64,000 nt of DNA from Mesorhizobium sp. M9A.F.Ca.ET.002.03.1.2 (GCF_003952365.1 NZ_CP034443.1:248001-312000); one strand, 5' to 3'. Positions 37,034-46,906 are shown, counted from the first letter of the stretch. Made by a program: numbers and translations. Notes: a model not told the origin generated them from the sequence alone.

Positions 37034-37265
37034 TCAGAGCCGGCGGGGGCGGCCGCACTTGGCGCGAAACGCAGGTGTCGCTTCCCGCTTGTCAGATGGG
37101 ACAAGATATTGGTCGATGCTATGATAAGCGCATGACTGCAAAGCTTCAGAGCCCGATCCGGTCAGCGCCGGCTAGCTCTACGCGGGTTTGTTGCCGGCGC
37201 TCGCAAATGATGACTGTCATGGTCCGCGGGGCAATCCGCAGATCATGGTTTGATGGGGGCCCTTC

Positions 37266-37763
37266 ATGAAGCTCGACAAGATCGACATCAAGATCCTATC
37301 GGAATTGCAGAAGAACGGTCGCATATCCAACGTGGAGCTCGCCGACCTGGTGCATCTGTCACCGAGCCCCTGTCTGATGCGCGTCAAGAAGCTTCAGGCC
37401 GAAGGCTTCATCACCGGCTACTCCGCTCAGATTGATGTCTCGAAGCTTGGGCAAACCCTGACAGTTTTCACCGAGATCACGCTCAGAAATCATCGCCAGA
37501 ACGACTTCGCGCGCTTCCTCGCCACGGTCGAGAAGATCGACTCCGTCATCGAATGCCATCTCGTTTCAGGGGGCTACGACTATCTCGTGAAGTTCATCAC
37601 GGCGGGTATCACCGAATACCAGACGATCATGGAACGCCTGCTCGAAATGGACATCGGCATCGACAAGTACTTCAGCTTTGTCGTGCTGAAGTCGCCGGTC
37701 GTGAAATCTCACCTGCCGCTAGACGCCATATTCGACAATGAGGCAGAGGCTGATCGCTCTTGA
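37266..37763 (+). CDS. Lrp/AsnC family transcriptional regulator
   Basis: 165 residues. The N-terminal HTH is KLDKIDIKILSELQKNGRISNVELADLVHLSPSPCLMRVKKLQAEG and the C-terminal RAM domain (about 70-150) includes VIECHLVSGGYDYLVKFITAGITEYQ. Members sense amino acids and often control nearby amino-acid catabolic genes. Likely targets are the convergent aminotransferase/gabD operon at 37.8-45.7 kb or the upstream FAD oxidoreductase. It ends 28 bases before the end of the dapD-like gene. Confidence 0.9.
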   Translation: MKLDKIDIKILSELQKNGRISNVELADLVHLSPSPCLMRVKKLQAEGFITGYSAQIDVSKLGQTLTVFTEITLRNHRQNDFARFLATVEKIDSVIECHLVSGGYDYLVKFITAGITEYQTIMERLLEMDIGIDKYFSFVVLKSPVVKSHLPLDAIFDNEAEADRS

Positions 37764-37791
37764 TGCGGCAACTCGGTAAGCTTCGCCCGCG

Positions 37792-38901
37792 CTAGCGGGC
37801 ATGTAGCGCGGGGTTTAGACTACCCCACGACCTGTTGCGTGAAATCGCCTCGACTGCGCCGGTCTGTGAATGGCGCCGGAAGAGAATGTTTGGCTTGCCG
37901 GATAGCGCGACCGCCTTCACCACTTCCCCCGAAACTTGCCGAACAAGAGTGCCTGCCGTCACGTAGCAACCGGCCTCAACAACGCAGTCGTCACCAAGCG
38001 CGATACCTGTGCCGGAGTTGGCTCCGAGCAAGCAGCGCTCTCCGATGGACACGACCTGCTTGCCGCCACCGGAAAGTGTGCCCATGATCGACGCCCCGCC
38101 GCCGATATCCGTGCCATCGCCGACTACAACGCCCGCACTGATCCGTCCCTCCACCATTGAAGAGCCGAGAGTTCCAGCATTGAAGTTGCAGAAGCCCTCA
38201 TGAAGTACCGTTGTTCCTCGTCCCAGATAGGCCCCTAATCGTACACGATTGGCATCAGCGATACGGACAGCCTCCGGCACGACGTAGTCAGTCATGCGTG
38301 GCAATTTGTCGATACTACGCACTTCCAACGTGGCGGAGGATGGGCGAGTTGCCCAGCGCAATTCTTCAATTTGCTCGGGCAGGCATGGTCCCAAAGACGT
38401 CCATGCGACATTCGCCAGCAAGCCAAATATCCCCTCCAAATTGGCTCCATGGGGCCGGATCAGACGGTGACTTAGCAGATGAAGGCGCAGATAGACATCG
38501 TGGGGATCACGTGGAGGTTGAGTCAAATCCTCAATGACAGTCTTAACCGGGATCACAGAGACCGCACGGCGCGGATCGGAAAGAAAGCAATCCGCCGCTC
38601 TGGCGCCGAACGCGGCGTTGGCCTGTTCAGCCGTCAAAACGACTGACGCCGATGGACCGGAGGGCTTGCCAAGTCGGGGCCTCGGGAACCAGGTGTCGAG
38701 GACCGTGCCATCAGCCGCAACTGTAGCCAGACCATACCCGTCGGCGCTCGACACTTCCAAACTGGCCACTCTCGCGTCACCTGTAAATCTACGCCCATCG
38801 TGGGCTGTTCCGAGTCTAGCAGTGCGTCTGACGCATTGCACCGTCCGCCGAGGTATCACCGAAGCCGCAAGACCTACGCTGCGGCACATGCAACATTTCA
38901 C
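37792..38901 (-). CDS. dapD: Actinobacterial-type tetrahydrodipicolinate N-succinyltransferase (DapD-like)
   Basis: The C-terminal 270 residues match the actinobacterial DapD type: GLATVAADGTVLDTWFP, YLRLHLLSHRLIRPHGANLEGIFGLL, KLPRMTDYVVPEAVRIADANRVRLGA, then a left-handed beta-helix with HEGFCNFNAGTLGSSMVEGRIS, IMGTLSGGGKQVVSIG and LLGANSGTGIALGDDCVVEAG. The enzyme transfers succinyl from succinyl-CoA to an amino acid. The start is uncertain. A GTG at 38901 overlaps the aminotransferase stop (GTGA), but it adds about 45 residues unlike the family; a GTG at 38769 gives a normal length. Proteobacteria usually have a different DapD, so transfer is likely. Its place in a catabolic operon suggests a role other than lysine synthesis. 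Confidence 0.78.
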   Translation of the reverse strand: MKCCMCRSVGLAASVIPRRTVQCVRRTARLGTAHDGRRFTGDARVASLEVSSADGYGLATVAADGTVLDTWFPRPRLGKPSGPSASVVLTAEQANAAFGARAADCFLSDPRRAVSVIPVKTVIEDLTQPPRDPHDVYLRLHLLSHRLIRPHGANLEGIFGLLANVAWTSLGPCLPEQIEELRWATRPSSATLEVRSIDKLPRMTDYVVPEAVRIADANRVRLGAYLGRGTTVLHEGFCNFNAGTLGSSMVEGRISAGVVVGDGTDIGGGASIMGTLSGGGKQVVSIGERCLLGANSGTGIALGDDCVVEAGCYVTAGTLVRQVSGEVVKAVALSGKPNILFRRHSQTGAVEAISRNRSWGSLNPALHAR

Positions 38902-40274
38902 CCTTTCATCGCCGCCCGCACGTCCTTGTCTTCAAGCGTCTGGTCGAGCGTCAAGCGGGTGCGTTCGATAATCCCGTCAATTTCTTCGTTAGTGCAGCAG
39001 AGCGGCGGGGCGTAGCCTAGGACGCCGTTGGCGAAGGCGCGGATGACGAGGCCGTTCTGCCAGGCACGGTCGAAGATGCGGCGAGCAGGATCGGCTTCCG
39101 GCGGCAAGGGCGTCTTGCGCTCCTTATCGGTCACCAGTTCGATAGCGGCGAGCATACCGCGACCGCGAACGTCGCCCACCAGCGGGTGATTGGCAAGCGA
39201 GCGCAGGCCTTCCATCAGGCGCTTTCCGGCCTTTCGCCCGTTGTCCAGCAGACCCTCCTCGTAGAGGCGCAGGCATTCGAGCGCGACCGCCGCGCTTACT
39301 GGATGGGCCGAGTATGTGTAGCCATGGCCGATGTGCGCCTTACCGGCCCCGTCCGCGATCGTGTTGTAGACATGGTCGGACATGAAGACGGCGCCCATCG
39401 GCACGTAGCCCGAGGTCAGGCCCTTCGCCGTGGTCATCAGGTCGGGTACGACGTCATCCTCTTCACACGCAAAGAGCGGACCGGTCCGGCCGAAGCCGGT
39501 GATGACCTCGTCGACAACGAAAAGGACATCATGTTCCGCGCAAACTGCGCGCATGGCCTGCAACCAGCCCGCCGGGGGGACGAGCACGCCGCCCGAGCCC
39601 TGGATCGGCTCCACGTAGAACGCGGCAACGCGATCCGCGCCGATTTCCACGATCTTGGCTCGCAGGGCGGCGGCAGAGGCGTCGATGATGGCCTGCGGAT
39701 CGGGACCGACAGGATTGCGATAGGCATAGTGCGACGGGATCTTGTGCTGCCAGTCGTAAGGCACGCCAAAACCAGTGTGAAAGACCGGCAGCGCGGTCAG
39801 GCCGGAGCCCGCCGTCGAAGATCCATGGTAGCCGTATTCGACCGAGATAAACTGGTCTTTCCGCGGCGTCCGCTTGGCATGGAAATAGTAGCGGATGAAC
39901 CGGATCGTGCTGTCCACCGCGTCGGAGCCGCCGAGAGTGAAATAGATGTGGTTCAGGTCGCCGGGCGCCAGTTCTGCCAGCCTCGCCGCCAGCCGAATGG
40001 CCGGCTCGGAGCCCAACCCGAAATAGCCAGTCGCGTAGGGCAGCTCGCGCAGCTGCTTAACCGCGGCTTCGACGATGCTGTCCTGCCCATAGCCTGCATT
40101 GACGCACCACAGTCCTGCAAATCCGTCCAGCAGGGTGTGCCCCGTAGCGTCGGTCACCGTCGCGCCCGTGGCCGATTTCAGCACGCGCACCCCCGTCGCC
40201 TCGTGGCTGCGATAGGACGCGACCGGGTGAACCAGATGCGCGCGATCAAGTTCGATCAGCGAATTCGCAAGCAT
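38898..40274 (-). CDS. Class III (omega-type) aminotransferase
   Basis: 458 residues. It opens LDRAHLVHPVASYRSHEATGVRVLKSATGA, typical of aspartate-aminotransferase-family omega-transaminases. The PLP aspartate is in LFVVDEVITGFGRTG and the lysine in LMTTAKGLTSGYVPMGAVF. ISVEYGYHGSSTAGS and the late GRGMLAAIELVTDKERK are also typical. The ATG at 40274 has a strong ribosome site (GGAGGAAGAA). It follows gabD by 146 bases, the largest gap in this operon. Its product with an omega-amino acid would be a semialdehyde suitable for the GabD-like enzyme. Confidence 0.88.
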   Translation of the reverse strand: MLANSLIELDRAHLVHPVASYRSHEATGVRVLKSATGATVTDATGHTLLDGFAGLWCVNAGYGQDSIVEAAVKQLRELPYATGYFGLGSEPAIRLAARLAELAPGDLNHIYFTLGGSDAVDSTIRFIRYYFHAKRTPRKDQFISVEYGYHGSSTAGSGLTALPVFHTGFGVPYDWQHKIPSHYAYRNPVGPDPQAIIDASAAALRAKIVEIGADRVAAFYVEPIQGSGGVLVPPAGWLQAMRAVCAEHDVLFVVDEVITGFGRTGPLFACEEDDVVPDLMTTAKGLTSGYVPMGAVFMSDHVYNTIADGAGKAHIGHGYTYSAHPVSAAVALECLRLYEEGLLDNGRKAGKRLMEGLRSLANHPLVGDVRGRGMLAAIELVTDKERKTPLPPEADPARRIFDRAWQNGLVIRAFANGVLGYAPPLCCTNEEIDGIIERTRLTLDQTLEDKDVRAAMKG

Positions 40275-40420
40275 TTCTTCCTCCAGATGATCCGATCGCT
40301 TTTGGCACCACGCTAAACCGTTGAAGACGGCAGTTCCTCCCGAGTGCCGGCCCGGCACCAAGCGTTTTCGCTATCCATTGCAGCTCGCGCCGCATCTTCT
40401 GCCACGGCATGCCCGCGAAG

Positions 40421-41896
40421 CTAGTTCAGCCCGCCGACGTGAAGCGCCTTGACCTCGAGATACTCTTCGATACCGAGCTGCGAACCCTCGCGTCCGAGCC
40501 CCGACTGCTTCACCCCGCCGAATGGCGCGACTTCGGTCGAGATCAGGCCGGTGTTGAGTCCGATCATGCCGAACTCCAGCGCTTCGGCGACACGCCACGA
40601 CCGCTTGAGGTTTTCCGTGTAAAAATAGGCGGCGAGGCCAAAGGGCGTGCCGTTGGCAATCGCGATGGCTTCCTCCTCGGTTTCGAAGCGGAAGAGCGGG
40701 GCCACCGGTCCGAACGTCTCTTCCGACGCCAGGAGCATTTCGGTCGTCGCCTCGCCGAGCAGAATGGGACGAGTGTATTGCTTGCCTTCCGGCACCGTAT
40801 CCCTCTGGGCGATGATCCTTGCGCCTTTCTCGAGGGCATCGGCGACGTGCCGCTTGATCTTCTCGATGGCTGCACTGTTGATCATCGGTCCGATGGCAAC
40901 GCCTTCATCCGTTCCGGGGCCGACCTTCATGTCCGCGACCCGGCTGGCGAGCTTCGCGGCAAACGCCTCATAGACGCCAGCCTGCACGAGAATGCGGTTG
41001 GCGCAGACGCAGGTCTGGCCGCCATTGCGGAACTTCGAGTTTACCGCACCTTCGACGGCGAGATCGAGATCCGCGTCATCGAAGACGATGAAGGGCGCGT
41101 TGCCGCCGAGTTCGAGGCTGAGCCGCTTGATGCTATCGGCGGCGCCCTTCATCAGCAGCGCACCGACGCGCGTGGAACCGGTGAAGGAGATCTTGCGCAC
41201 CGTTTCGTTCGCCATCAGCTCCTTGCCGATCTCTGCCGGCATGCCGGTGACGATGTTGATCACGCCCGCCGGAATGCCCGCGCGCTCCGCCAGAACGCCG
41301 AGCGCCAGCGCTGAGAACGGCGTAAATTCCGACGGCTTGATGACCACGGTGCAGCCGGCGGCCAGCGCCGGAGCCACCTTGCGGGTGATCATCGCGTTCG
41401 GGAAATTCCACGGGGTGATGATGGCGCACACGCCGACGGCTTCCTTCAGCACGACAATGCGGCGATCGGCCGTGGGCGACGGAATGGTCGAACCGCCGAT
41501 GCGGCGCGCCTCTTCGGCGAACCATTTGACGAAGGAAGCGCCGTAGCGGATTTCACCGCGGGCTTCCGACAGCGGCTTGCCCTGCTCAAACGTCAGCAGA
41601 AGCGCCAGGTCTTCCTCGTTCTCCAGCATCAGGTCGTGCCAGCGCTCCAGCAGCGCCGCGCGCTCGGCATGGGTCCTCTTCTTCCAACCCTTGAAGGCAA
41701 CGGCCGCAGCGTCGATCGCAGCCCTGGTCTCACCGCCGCCCATATCCGGAACGGTCCCGAGCACCGTCAGGCTGGCGGGGTCGACAACGTCGACGGCCGC
41801 CTTTGTTTTCGCATCCCGCCAGGTGCCGCCAATCAGCGCCTGCTGCCGGAACAGGTCCGCATCCTTCAGGATGCTAATCTTCGTCATCGCATTCAT
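40421..41896 (-). CDS. gabD: NAD(P)-dependent succinate-semialdehyde dehydrogenase-like
   Basis: 491 residues. The N-terminus KDADLFRQQALIGGTWRDAKTK is GabD-like. Cofactor loop ITPWNFPNAMITRKVAPALAAG; general base in SLELGGNAPFIVFDDADLD; catalytic cysteine in NGGQTCVCANRILVQAG; C-terminus GLNTGLISTEVAPFGGVKQSGLGREGS, the SSADH style. It oxidises succinate or glutarate semialdehyde, or a related one. It lies 18 bases past the dehydrogenase gene upstream and before a class III aminotransferase, a standard transaminase/semialdehyde dehydrogenase pair. Confidence 0.85.
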   Translation of the reverse strand: MNAMTKISILKDADLFRQQALIGGTWRDAKTKAAVDVVDPASLTVLGTVPDMGGGETRAAIDAAAVAFKGWKKRTHAERAALLERWHDLMLENEEDLALLLTFEQGKPLSEARGEIRYGASFVKWFAEEARRIGGSTIPSPTADRRIVVLKEAVGVCAIITPWNFPNAMITRKVAPALAAGCTVVIKPSEFTPFSALALGVLAERAGIPAGVINIVTGMPAEIGKELMANETVRKISFTGSTRVGALLMKGAADSIKRLSLELGGNAPFIVFDDADLDLAVEGAVNSKFRNGGQTCVCANRILVQAGVYEAFAAKLASRVADMKVGPGTDEGVAIGPMINSAAIEKIKRHVADALEKGARIIAQRDTVPEGKQYTRPILLGEATTEMLLASEETFGPVAPLFRFETEEEAIAIANGTPFGLAAYFYTENLKRSWRVAEALEFGMIGLNTGLISTEVAPFGGVKQSGLGREGSQLGIEEYLEVKALHVGGLN

Positions 41897-41914
41897 GGTG
41901 TTTCCTCTGCCCTT

Positions 41915-42958
41915 TCAGCTCAGTGCCGCAACCACGGCTTGCGTGATTGTCTCGGTTTTGTCCTTGCCTGCGATCGTGCCTATTCCCCGCGCGGTCACGG
42001 ACTCGATCGCCGACATCACCTCGGACGCCGCAGGCCCCTCGCCGAGATGCTCCAGCATCATCGCACCCGACCAGATCGCGGCGATCGGATTGGCGATGCC
42101 GAGATGGGCGATATCGGGCGCCGAACCGTGGACCGGCTCGAACATCGAAGGCGCGCTGCGATCGGGATTGATGTTGGCCGAGGCGGCGTAGCCCAGCCCG
42201 CCCTGGATGGCAGCTCCAATGTCCGTGAGGATGTCGCCGAACAGGTTCGAGGCGACGATCACGTCGAGGCTTTCCGGCGCCAGGACCATCCGCGCGGCCA
42301 TGGCGTCGATGTGGTAAGGCGAGACCTCCACATCGGGATAATCCCTCGCCACCTCGCGCGTGACCTCGTCCCAGAACACCATGGAGTGTTTCTGTGCATT
42401 GGATTTGGTGACCGAAGCGAGCTTCTTGCGGCGCGCCTGCGCCTGTTCGAAACCGAACCTGAGAATCCGTTCGACGCCCGTCCGCGTGAAGATCGCCGTC
42501 TCGATCGCGACCTCGTCGGCCGTGCCGGAATGAACGCGCCCGCCGGCCCCGGAATATTCGCCTTCCGTGTTCTCGCGGATGCACAGAATGTCGAAACCCT
42601 CCGAGCGGAGCGGCCCCTGAACGCCCGGCAACAGCCGGTGCGGCCTTATGTTGGCATACTGCGTGAAGGTTTTCCGGATGGGCAGCAGCAGCCCGTGAAG
42701 CGATACGGAGTCGGGCACTTCCGCGGGCCAGCCCACGGCGCCGAGAAGGATCGCATCGAATTTCCGCAGTGTCTCGATGCCGTCCGGCGGCATCATCGCG
42801 CCGGTTTCCCGGTAGTGGGCGCAGGACCACGGGAAGCCTGTGCCATCAAGGGCGAAACCGCCCCGCTTTGCCACTGCAAGCAGCACCTGCCATGCCGCTT
42901 CGGTCACTTCCTTGCCGATGCCGTCGCCGGGAATAAGCGCTATGGAGTAGGTTTTCAT
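41915..42958 (-). CDS. Tartrate/isopropylmalate-type beta-decarboxylating dehydrogenase (TtuC-like)
   Basis: 347 residues. TYSIALIPGDGIGKEVTEAAWQVL opens the fold. RENTEGEYSGAGGRVH holds the phosphate/substrate-site residues, and the metal aspartates lie in VIVASNLFGDILTDIGAAIQGG and the NAD loop in FEPVHGSAPDIAHLGIANPIA. The spacing and the RENTEGEYS form point to tartrate or malate dehydrogenase rather than LeuB. It oxidises and decarboxylates a 2-hydroxy or 2,3-dihydroxy dicarboxylate with NAD. It lies 18 bases ahead of gabD. The ATG at 42958 gives the standard N-terminus. Confidence 0.83.
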   Translation of the reverse strand: MKTYSIALIPGDGIGKEVTEAAWQVLLAVAKRGGFALDGTGFPWSCAHYRETGAMMPPDGIETLRKFDAILLGAVGWPAEVPDSVSLHGLLLPIRKTFTQYANIRPHRLLPGVQGPLRSEGFDILCIRENTEGEYSGAGGRVHSGTADEVAIETAIFTRTGVERILRFGFEQAQARRKKLASVTKSNAQKHSMVFWDEVTREVARDYPDVEVSPYHIDAMAARMVLAPESLDVIVASNLFGDILTDIGAAIQGGLGYAASANINPDRSAPSMFEPVHGSAPDIAHLGIANPIAAIWSGAMMLEHLGEGPAASEVMSAIESVTARGIGTIAGKDKTETITQAVVAALS

Positions 42959-43220
42959 GGACGGCACCCTAGAGGTCGATGAGAGCACGCTTTTCGATTG
43001 CGGGGGGCGAGACAGGCCTCGCCACCGGGAGCCTTGCCGATGCCGGAATGCTTATATCCGCCGGTCGGAAGGCTTCATCGGAACAATAGGGGACCGCGCG
43101 CCGCATTTTTCGTCGAGGATGAGCCGCCTGACGGCGTCGAATTGCGTCAAGCGGCCCTTTGGAAGTCGATCATTCCGCAGTCGCGGCGCCCTCTACGCGG
43201 TTGGACCACTGGCGTTGGGT

Positions 43221-43577
43221 TCAGTCATTAACGACGACGTAGATCTTGCGCACGGTCTCGATCGTGCGCCAGACGCCGACGAAGCCGGGCTTCATCACGA
43301 AACTATCGCCGGCGCGGTAGGTCTTGGTCTCTCCGCCCTTCTCCGCGATTTCGATCACGCCCGAAAGGATGTGGCAGAACTCGTAGGTGGTGCCCTTGAT
43401 CGAATGCGTCACGCCGGGCGTCGCTTCCCAGACGCCGCTGAGAACCTTCTCGCCTTTCGAGGCATCCTGCGGCCAGCTCTTGAAGGACGGAGCGCCGGAA
43501 ATGAGCCGCTCCGGCAGCGGCAATGACTCCTTGGGAGCGAAGGAAGGATTCGTGTCGATCGTGATCAGAAGTGACAT
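43221..43577 (-). CDS. Cupin-domain protein (DUF861-type)
   Basis: A 118-residue single cupin. FKSWPQDASKGEKVLSGVWEATPGVTHSI is followed by YEFCHILSGVIEIAEKGGETKTYRAGDSFVMKPGFVGVWRTIETVRKIYV, the (S)-ureidoglycine-type DUF861 layout in which a glutamate and aromatic residues replace several metal histidines. Such proteins often accompany amine-oxidising or amidohydrolase operons with no known activity. It lies 13 bases downstream of the hydroxyacid dehydrogenase gene. The 262-base gap before ttuC holds no gene. Confidence 0.75.
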   Translation of the reverse strand: MSLLITIDTNPSFAPKESLPLPERLISGAPSFKSWPQDASKGEKVLSGVWEATPGVTHSIKGTTYEFCHILSGVIEIAEKGGETKTYRAGDSFVMKPGFVGVWRTIETVRKIYVVVND

Positions 43578-43590
43578 GTGAGGGTTCCTG

Positions 43591-44514
43591 TTAGTAGCCA
43601 AGTGTCCGATCGACGAGGCCGATCAGTTCTTCCCCGGCGCGATGGCGCCGGATGTTTTCGACGACCGATCGCGCCGCTGTCTGCGGTTGGGTCACGGACG
43701 CGATGTGCGGGGTGATCATCACCTTGGGATGTGACCACAGCGGATGATTTTCCGGCAGCGGCTCCGGATCGGTGACGTCGAGCATCGCCGCCGCAAGTCG
43801 GTCGCTGTCGAGCGCTTCGATCAGCGCAGTCTGGTCGAGTTGCGGGCCGCGGCCGACATGCAGCAGACGCGCCCCGGCGGGCAACAGGGCGAAGAGCTGC
43901 GCATCGAGCATGCCGCGCGTTCGTTCCGTCAGCGGCAGCAGACAGACGAGAATGTCCGTCTGCTTCAGAAAGCCGGCAAGCTGATCCTCGCCATGAAAGC
44001 AGGTGACGCCCTCGATCTGCTTTTCGCTGCGGCTCCATCCGGCCAGGGGAAACTGAAACGGCTTCAGGCGCGCGATGGCCGCCTGCGCCAACATGCCAAG
44101 GCCGAGGAAGCCGACCCGGCGTTCGGCCGCCTGCCGAGCAGCAATGGGTTGCCAGAAACACCTCTTCTGCTGCTCGAAATAGGCCGGTAAGTCGCGGTGC
44201 AGCGCCAGCACGGCGAGCGCGACATATTCCTGCATCATGCGGACGATGCCGTCCTCGACCATGCGCACCAGTTTCACATGGTTTGGCACCACATTCTGGT
44301 CGAACTGATCGACGCCCGCGCCGATGGAGAACAGCACTTCCAGCTTGCGGTAGCGTGAGATGTCGTCCGGCACCGTCCAGGTGATGAGATAGCGGATCTT
44401 CTCGGGGTCAACCTCTTCGCTGCAATGGAAGAACTCCAAATCCGGCAGCTCGCGCGCGAAGACCTCGCGGAAGACAGCACCACGTGCCGCATCGGAATTG
44501 AAGAGAAACGCCAT
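43591..44514 (-). CDS. ghrA: D-2-hydroxyacid dehydrogenase, glyoxylate/hydroxypyruvate reductase A-like
   Basis: 307 residues. The Rossmann entry is [21 protein letters not shown]. Catalytic residues are in [57 protein letters not shown] (arginine, glutamate, histidine). The short GhrA-type N-terminal domain contains [11 protein letters not shown]. It reduces glyoxylate or hydroxypyruvate, or oxidises D-hydroxy acids. It lies 16 bases after the ArgE-like gene. It may recycle glyoxylate or a 2-oxoacid made in the same operon. Confidence 0.83.
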   Translation of the reverse strand: MAFLFNSDAARGAVFREVFARELPDLEFFHCSEEVDPEKIRYLITWTVPDDISRYRKLEVLFSIGAGVDQFDQNVVPNHVKLVRMVEDGIVRMMQEYVALAVLALHRDLPAYFEQQKRCFWQPIAARQAAERRVGFLGLGMLAQAAIARLKPFQFPLAGWSRSEKQIEGVTCFHGEDQLAGFLKQTDILVCLLPLTERTRGMLDAQLFALLPAGARLLHVGRGPQLDQTALIEALDSDRLAAAMLDVTDPEPLPENHPLWSHPKVMITPHIASVTQPQTAARSVVENIRRHRAGEELIGLVDRTLGY

Positions 44515-44530
44515 CGAAACCGCCCTTCCG

Positions 44531-45655
44531 TCACACCGCAAGTCGTGCGCCGAGGTCCTCAATCATCTTCCGGCATGCCGCGAGTTCGCCGAGTTCGATG
44601 TATTCGTTCGGGCGATGGGCCCGCCCGATCTCGCCAGGGCCGCAAATGATCGAGTGGATGCCGGCCTGCTGGTAAAGCCCTGCTTCAGTTCCATAGCTGA
44701 CTGCCGTGAGCGGCTCCCGCCCTGTCAGCTGAGTCAGCGTGGCCGCCAGCTCGCTCCCGTTCACGGGCGCAAGGGCGGGATAGGAACTCAACTCGTGCCA
44801 GGCCACCTCGAAGCCACTGTCGCGCAGTGCGAAAAGCCGGGCCTTCACCGGTTCGAGGAGCGAAGTCGGGGAAACGCCCGGCACGGCACGCGCCTCGATA
44901 TCGGCCGTGCAACGGTCAGGGATGATGTTGACCGACTGGCCGCCGGCAATGACGCCAACCTGCAGGGAAGAGTATGGGGGCTCGAAATTGCCATCGAGCG
45001 GCCCGTCGGTGAGAGACTGGCCATAGCCCACCGCGTAGGTGATGACTCCGGCCAAGGCTTGGATGGCATTGAGGCCGAGATCGGGGCGCGACGAATGGCC
45101 GGATCTTCCGATAACCTCGAGCCGCGCGGCCATCTTCCCTTTGTGCGCCAGCACAGGCTGCATCCGGCTCGGCTCGCCGATAATCGCACCGAGCGGCTTC
45201 TCGCACAGGCCCGGCAGCGCACCCAGGAGATGCGGGACGCCGCGGCATCCCGCCTCTTCATCATAGGAGAATGCGAGATGAACCGGCTGCCGCAGGTTCA
45301 TGGCCGCAAGTCCCGGGAGCGCCGCCAAAGCGCATGCGAGGAAGCCCTTCATGTCGGTGGTGCCGCGCCCGTAAAGCCTGTCGCCATCGCGACGCAAGAC
45401 GAACGGATCCGAACTCCATTCCGGCTCGCCAGCCGGCACGACGTCCATATGTCCGGAGATGACATGGCCCCGACGCTCGCGCGGGCCGATTGTGACAAAA
45501 AGGTTGGAGCGGTCGCCTTCGGGACCGGGTAGAACCGTCACCTCCGCTCTAGCCGACCGACAGAAGTCGCTGATCCAATCGACGATCGCGCCATTGGGCG
45601 TACCCACGACAGTAGGAAATGCGATCAGCTTCGCGAGGATCTCTTCCACATTCAT
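44531..45655 (-). CDS. argE: M20 family deacylase, acetylornithine deacetylase-like
   Basis: 374 residues. Metal ligands are in [31 protein letters not shown] and [16 protein letters not shown] (catalytic DEE). The dimerisation domain has [45 protein letters not shown] resembles ArgE more than DapE. It removes an acyl group from an N-acyl amino acid. It is first in the leftward operon with ghrA, cupin, ttuC, gabD, aminotransferase and a DapD-like succinyltransferase, so its substrate may be an N-succinyl or N-acetyl amino acid of that pathway. The ATG at 45655 is chosen from the family start [18 protein letters not shown]. Confidence 0.82.
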   Translation of the reverse strand: MNVEEILAKLIAFPTVVGTPNGAIVDWISDFCRSARAEVTVLPGPEGDRSNLFVTIGPRERRGHVISGHMDVVPAGEPEWSSDPFVLRRDGDRLYGRGTTDMKGFLACALAALPGLAAMNLRQPVHLAFSYDEEAGCRGVPHLLGALPGLCEKPLGAIIGEPSRMQPVLAHKGKMAARLEVIGRSGHSSRPDLGLNAIQALAGVITYAVGYGQSLTDGPLDGNFEPPYSSLQVGVIAGGQSVNIIPDRCTADIEARAVPGVSPTSLLEPVKARLFALRDSGFEVAWHELSSYPALAPVNGSELAATLTQLTGREPLTAVSYGTEAGLYQQAGIHSIICGPGEIGRAHRPNEYIELGELAACRKMIEDLGARLAV

Positions 45656-45885
45656 GGCGGCCACTCTGCTTGCGCAACACGGCAGATAGGACCAGCGTAA
45701 CTGCAAGCAGGAGTATTCCGTGCCGAATCGCTCCGTACTTTGGCCGAAGATTGCGAAAACGGGCCTCCAGCCGATCGAATCTGCTGGCGTTTCCGTGCAA
45801 GTCTGCGGCAACAGACACCTGCTGCGCGGTTGCAATCAGAAGCGTGATGGGAGACTGGTGCGGGTGACAGAGCGGATGAGCTGAC

Positions 45886-46764
45886 ATGCAGAGATCGGTG
45901 CGCCTGAAATCCTTCGAACTGGTCGCGCGGGACATCAATGATGTCGACGTTGACCTCCTGCACGCTCTGTCAATCTCCGTTCGCTGGCCGCATCGCCCCA
46001 AGGATTGGGAGCTACTGCGTCGCGTCGGGCGCGGCATAGTTGCCGTCGACGGCATCGGCCGCGTTTTCGGAAGTGCGATGTGGTTCCCTCAGGGCGACGA
46101 CTTCGCCACCATCGGGCTCGTGATTACGACGCCTCGCGCCCAGGCGCAGGGGGGCGGTCGATGGCTCATGGACCAGGTTCTCGAGCAGTGCGGCGCGCGC
46201 AACCTGGCGCTGAACGCTACCCATGCCGCCTATCCCCTGTATGTTTCGCTGGGCTTCACTAGCGAGGCGATCGTCAACATGCGCCAAGAGGTGGCCCCAC
46301 AAACACTCCCGCCACTGCCCCCACTGGACGGCGAGCTGAGTGAACTTCCCAGCGACAGGCTCTCTGAAATCACCGCGCTCGATGCGCGTGCGTTTGGGAG
46401 CGATCGGTCCAGGGTGCTCGCGTTGCTTTCGGCGAATGCGTCAATTTCCGTATTGAGCCGAGGCGGCAAGGTTGTCGGCTATTCCATGCGCCGCGAGTTC
46501 GGGCGCGGCTTCGTGATTGGCCCCGTTGTAGCCCGAAACGACTATGATGCTGTGCATCTCACAGCCGTCCATCTGAAGAAGCTCGCAGGTCGATTCACGC
46601 GTGTCGATACCCGCGAGAGGGATGGCGTGTTTGCCGAGTTTCTTCAGCAGACCGGCCTCGACATTGCCGAGACCGTGACGACAATGTCCAAGGGCCGCCG
46701 GTTTCTGAACCGGGAAGACAATGGACCGTGGGTTTATGGATTGGCCGGCCACGCGTTGAGCTGA
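45886..46764 (+). CDS. Two-domain GNAT N-acetyltransferase, paralogue of 13725-14591
   Basis: 292 residues. The N-terminal GNAT domain has RVFGSAMWFPQGDDFATIGLVITTPRAQAQGGGRWLMDQVLEQC. The C-terminal domain has ISVLSRGGKVVGYSMRREFGRGFVIGPVVARNDYDAVHLTAVHLKKLAG and closes TMSKGRRF. The shared FGSAMW, QGGG, EFGRGFVIGPV and KGRR patterns link it to the earlier copy. It is divergent from argE across 230 bases with no gene. The substrate is unknown; both copies flank amino-acid catabolic operons. Confidence 0.8.
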   Translation: MQRSVRLKSFELVARDINDVDVDLLHALSISVRWPHRPKDWELLRRVGRGIVAVDGIGRVFGSAMWFPQGDDFATIGLVITTPRAQAQGGGRWLMDQVLEQCGARNLALNATHAAYPLYVSLGFTSEAIVNMRQEVAPQTLPPLPPLDGELSELPSDRLSEITALDARAFGSDRSRVLALLSANASISVLSRGGKVVGYSMRREFGRGFVIGPVVARNDYDAVHLTAVHLKKLAGRFTRVDTRERDGVFAEFLQQTGLDIAETVTTMSKGRRFLNREDNGPWVYGLAGHALS

Positions 46765-46906
46765 ACCCCAAGTTCACGTCCGACCCAAGGGGCGATCGCT
46801 ACGGCAGGTCGATTGGAGTGCGCGTCAATCAAGCCGCGCAATGCGGTTGCTGTCATGCAGCCGACACGGGAGCCGCTTCGAATCTCCTCTGAATCCCGGA
46901 TTCGAC

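Noticed and set aside
41636..42982. 448-codon plus-strand frame across gabD and ttuC
   Set aside because: It spans two well-recognised minus-strand genes and shows no domain.
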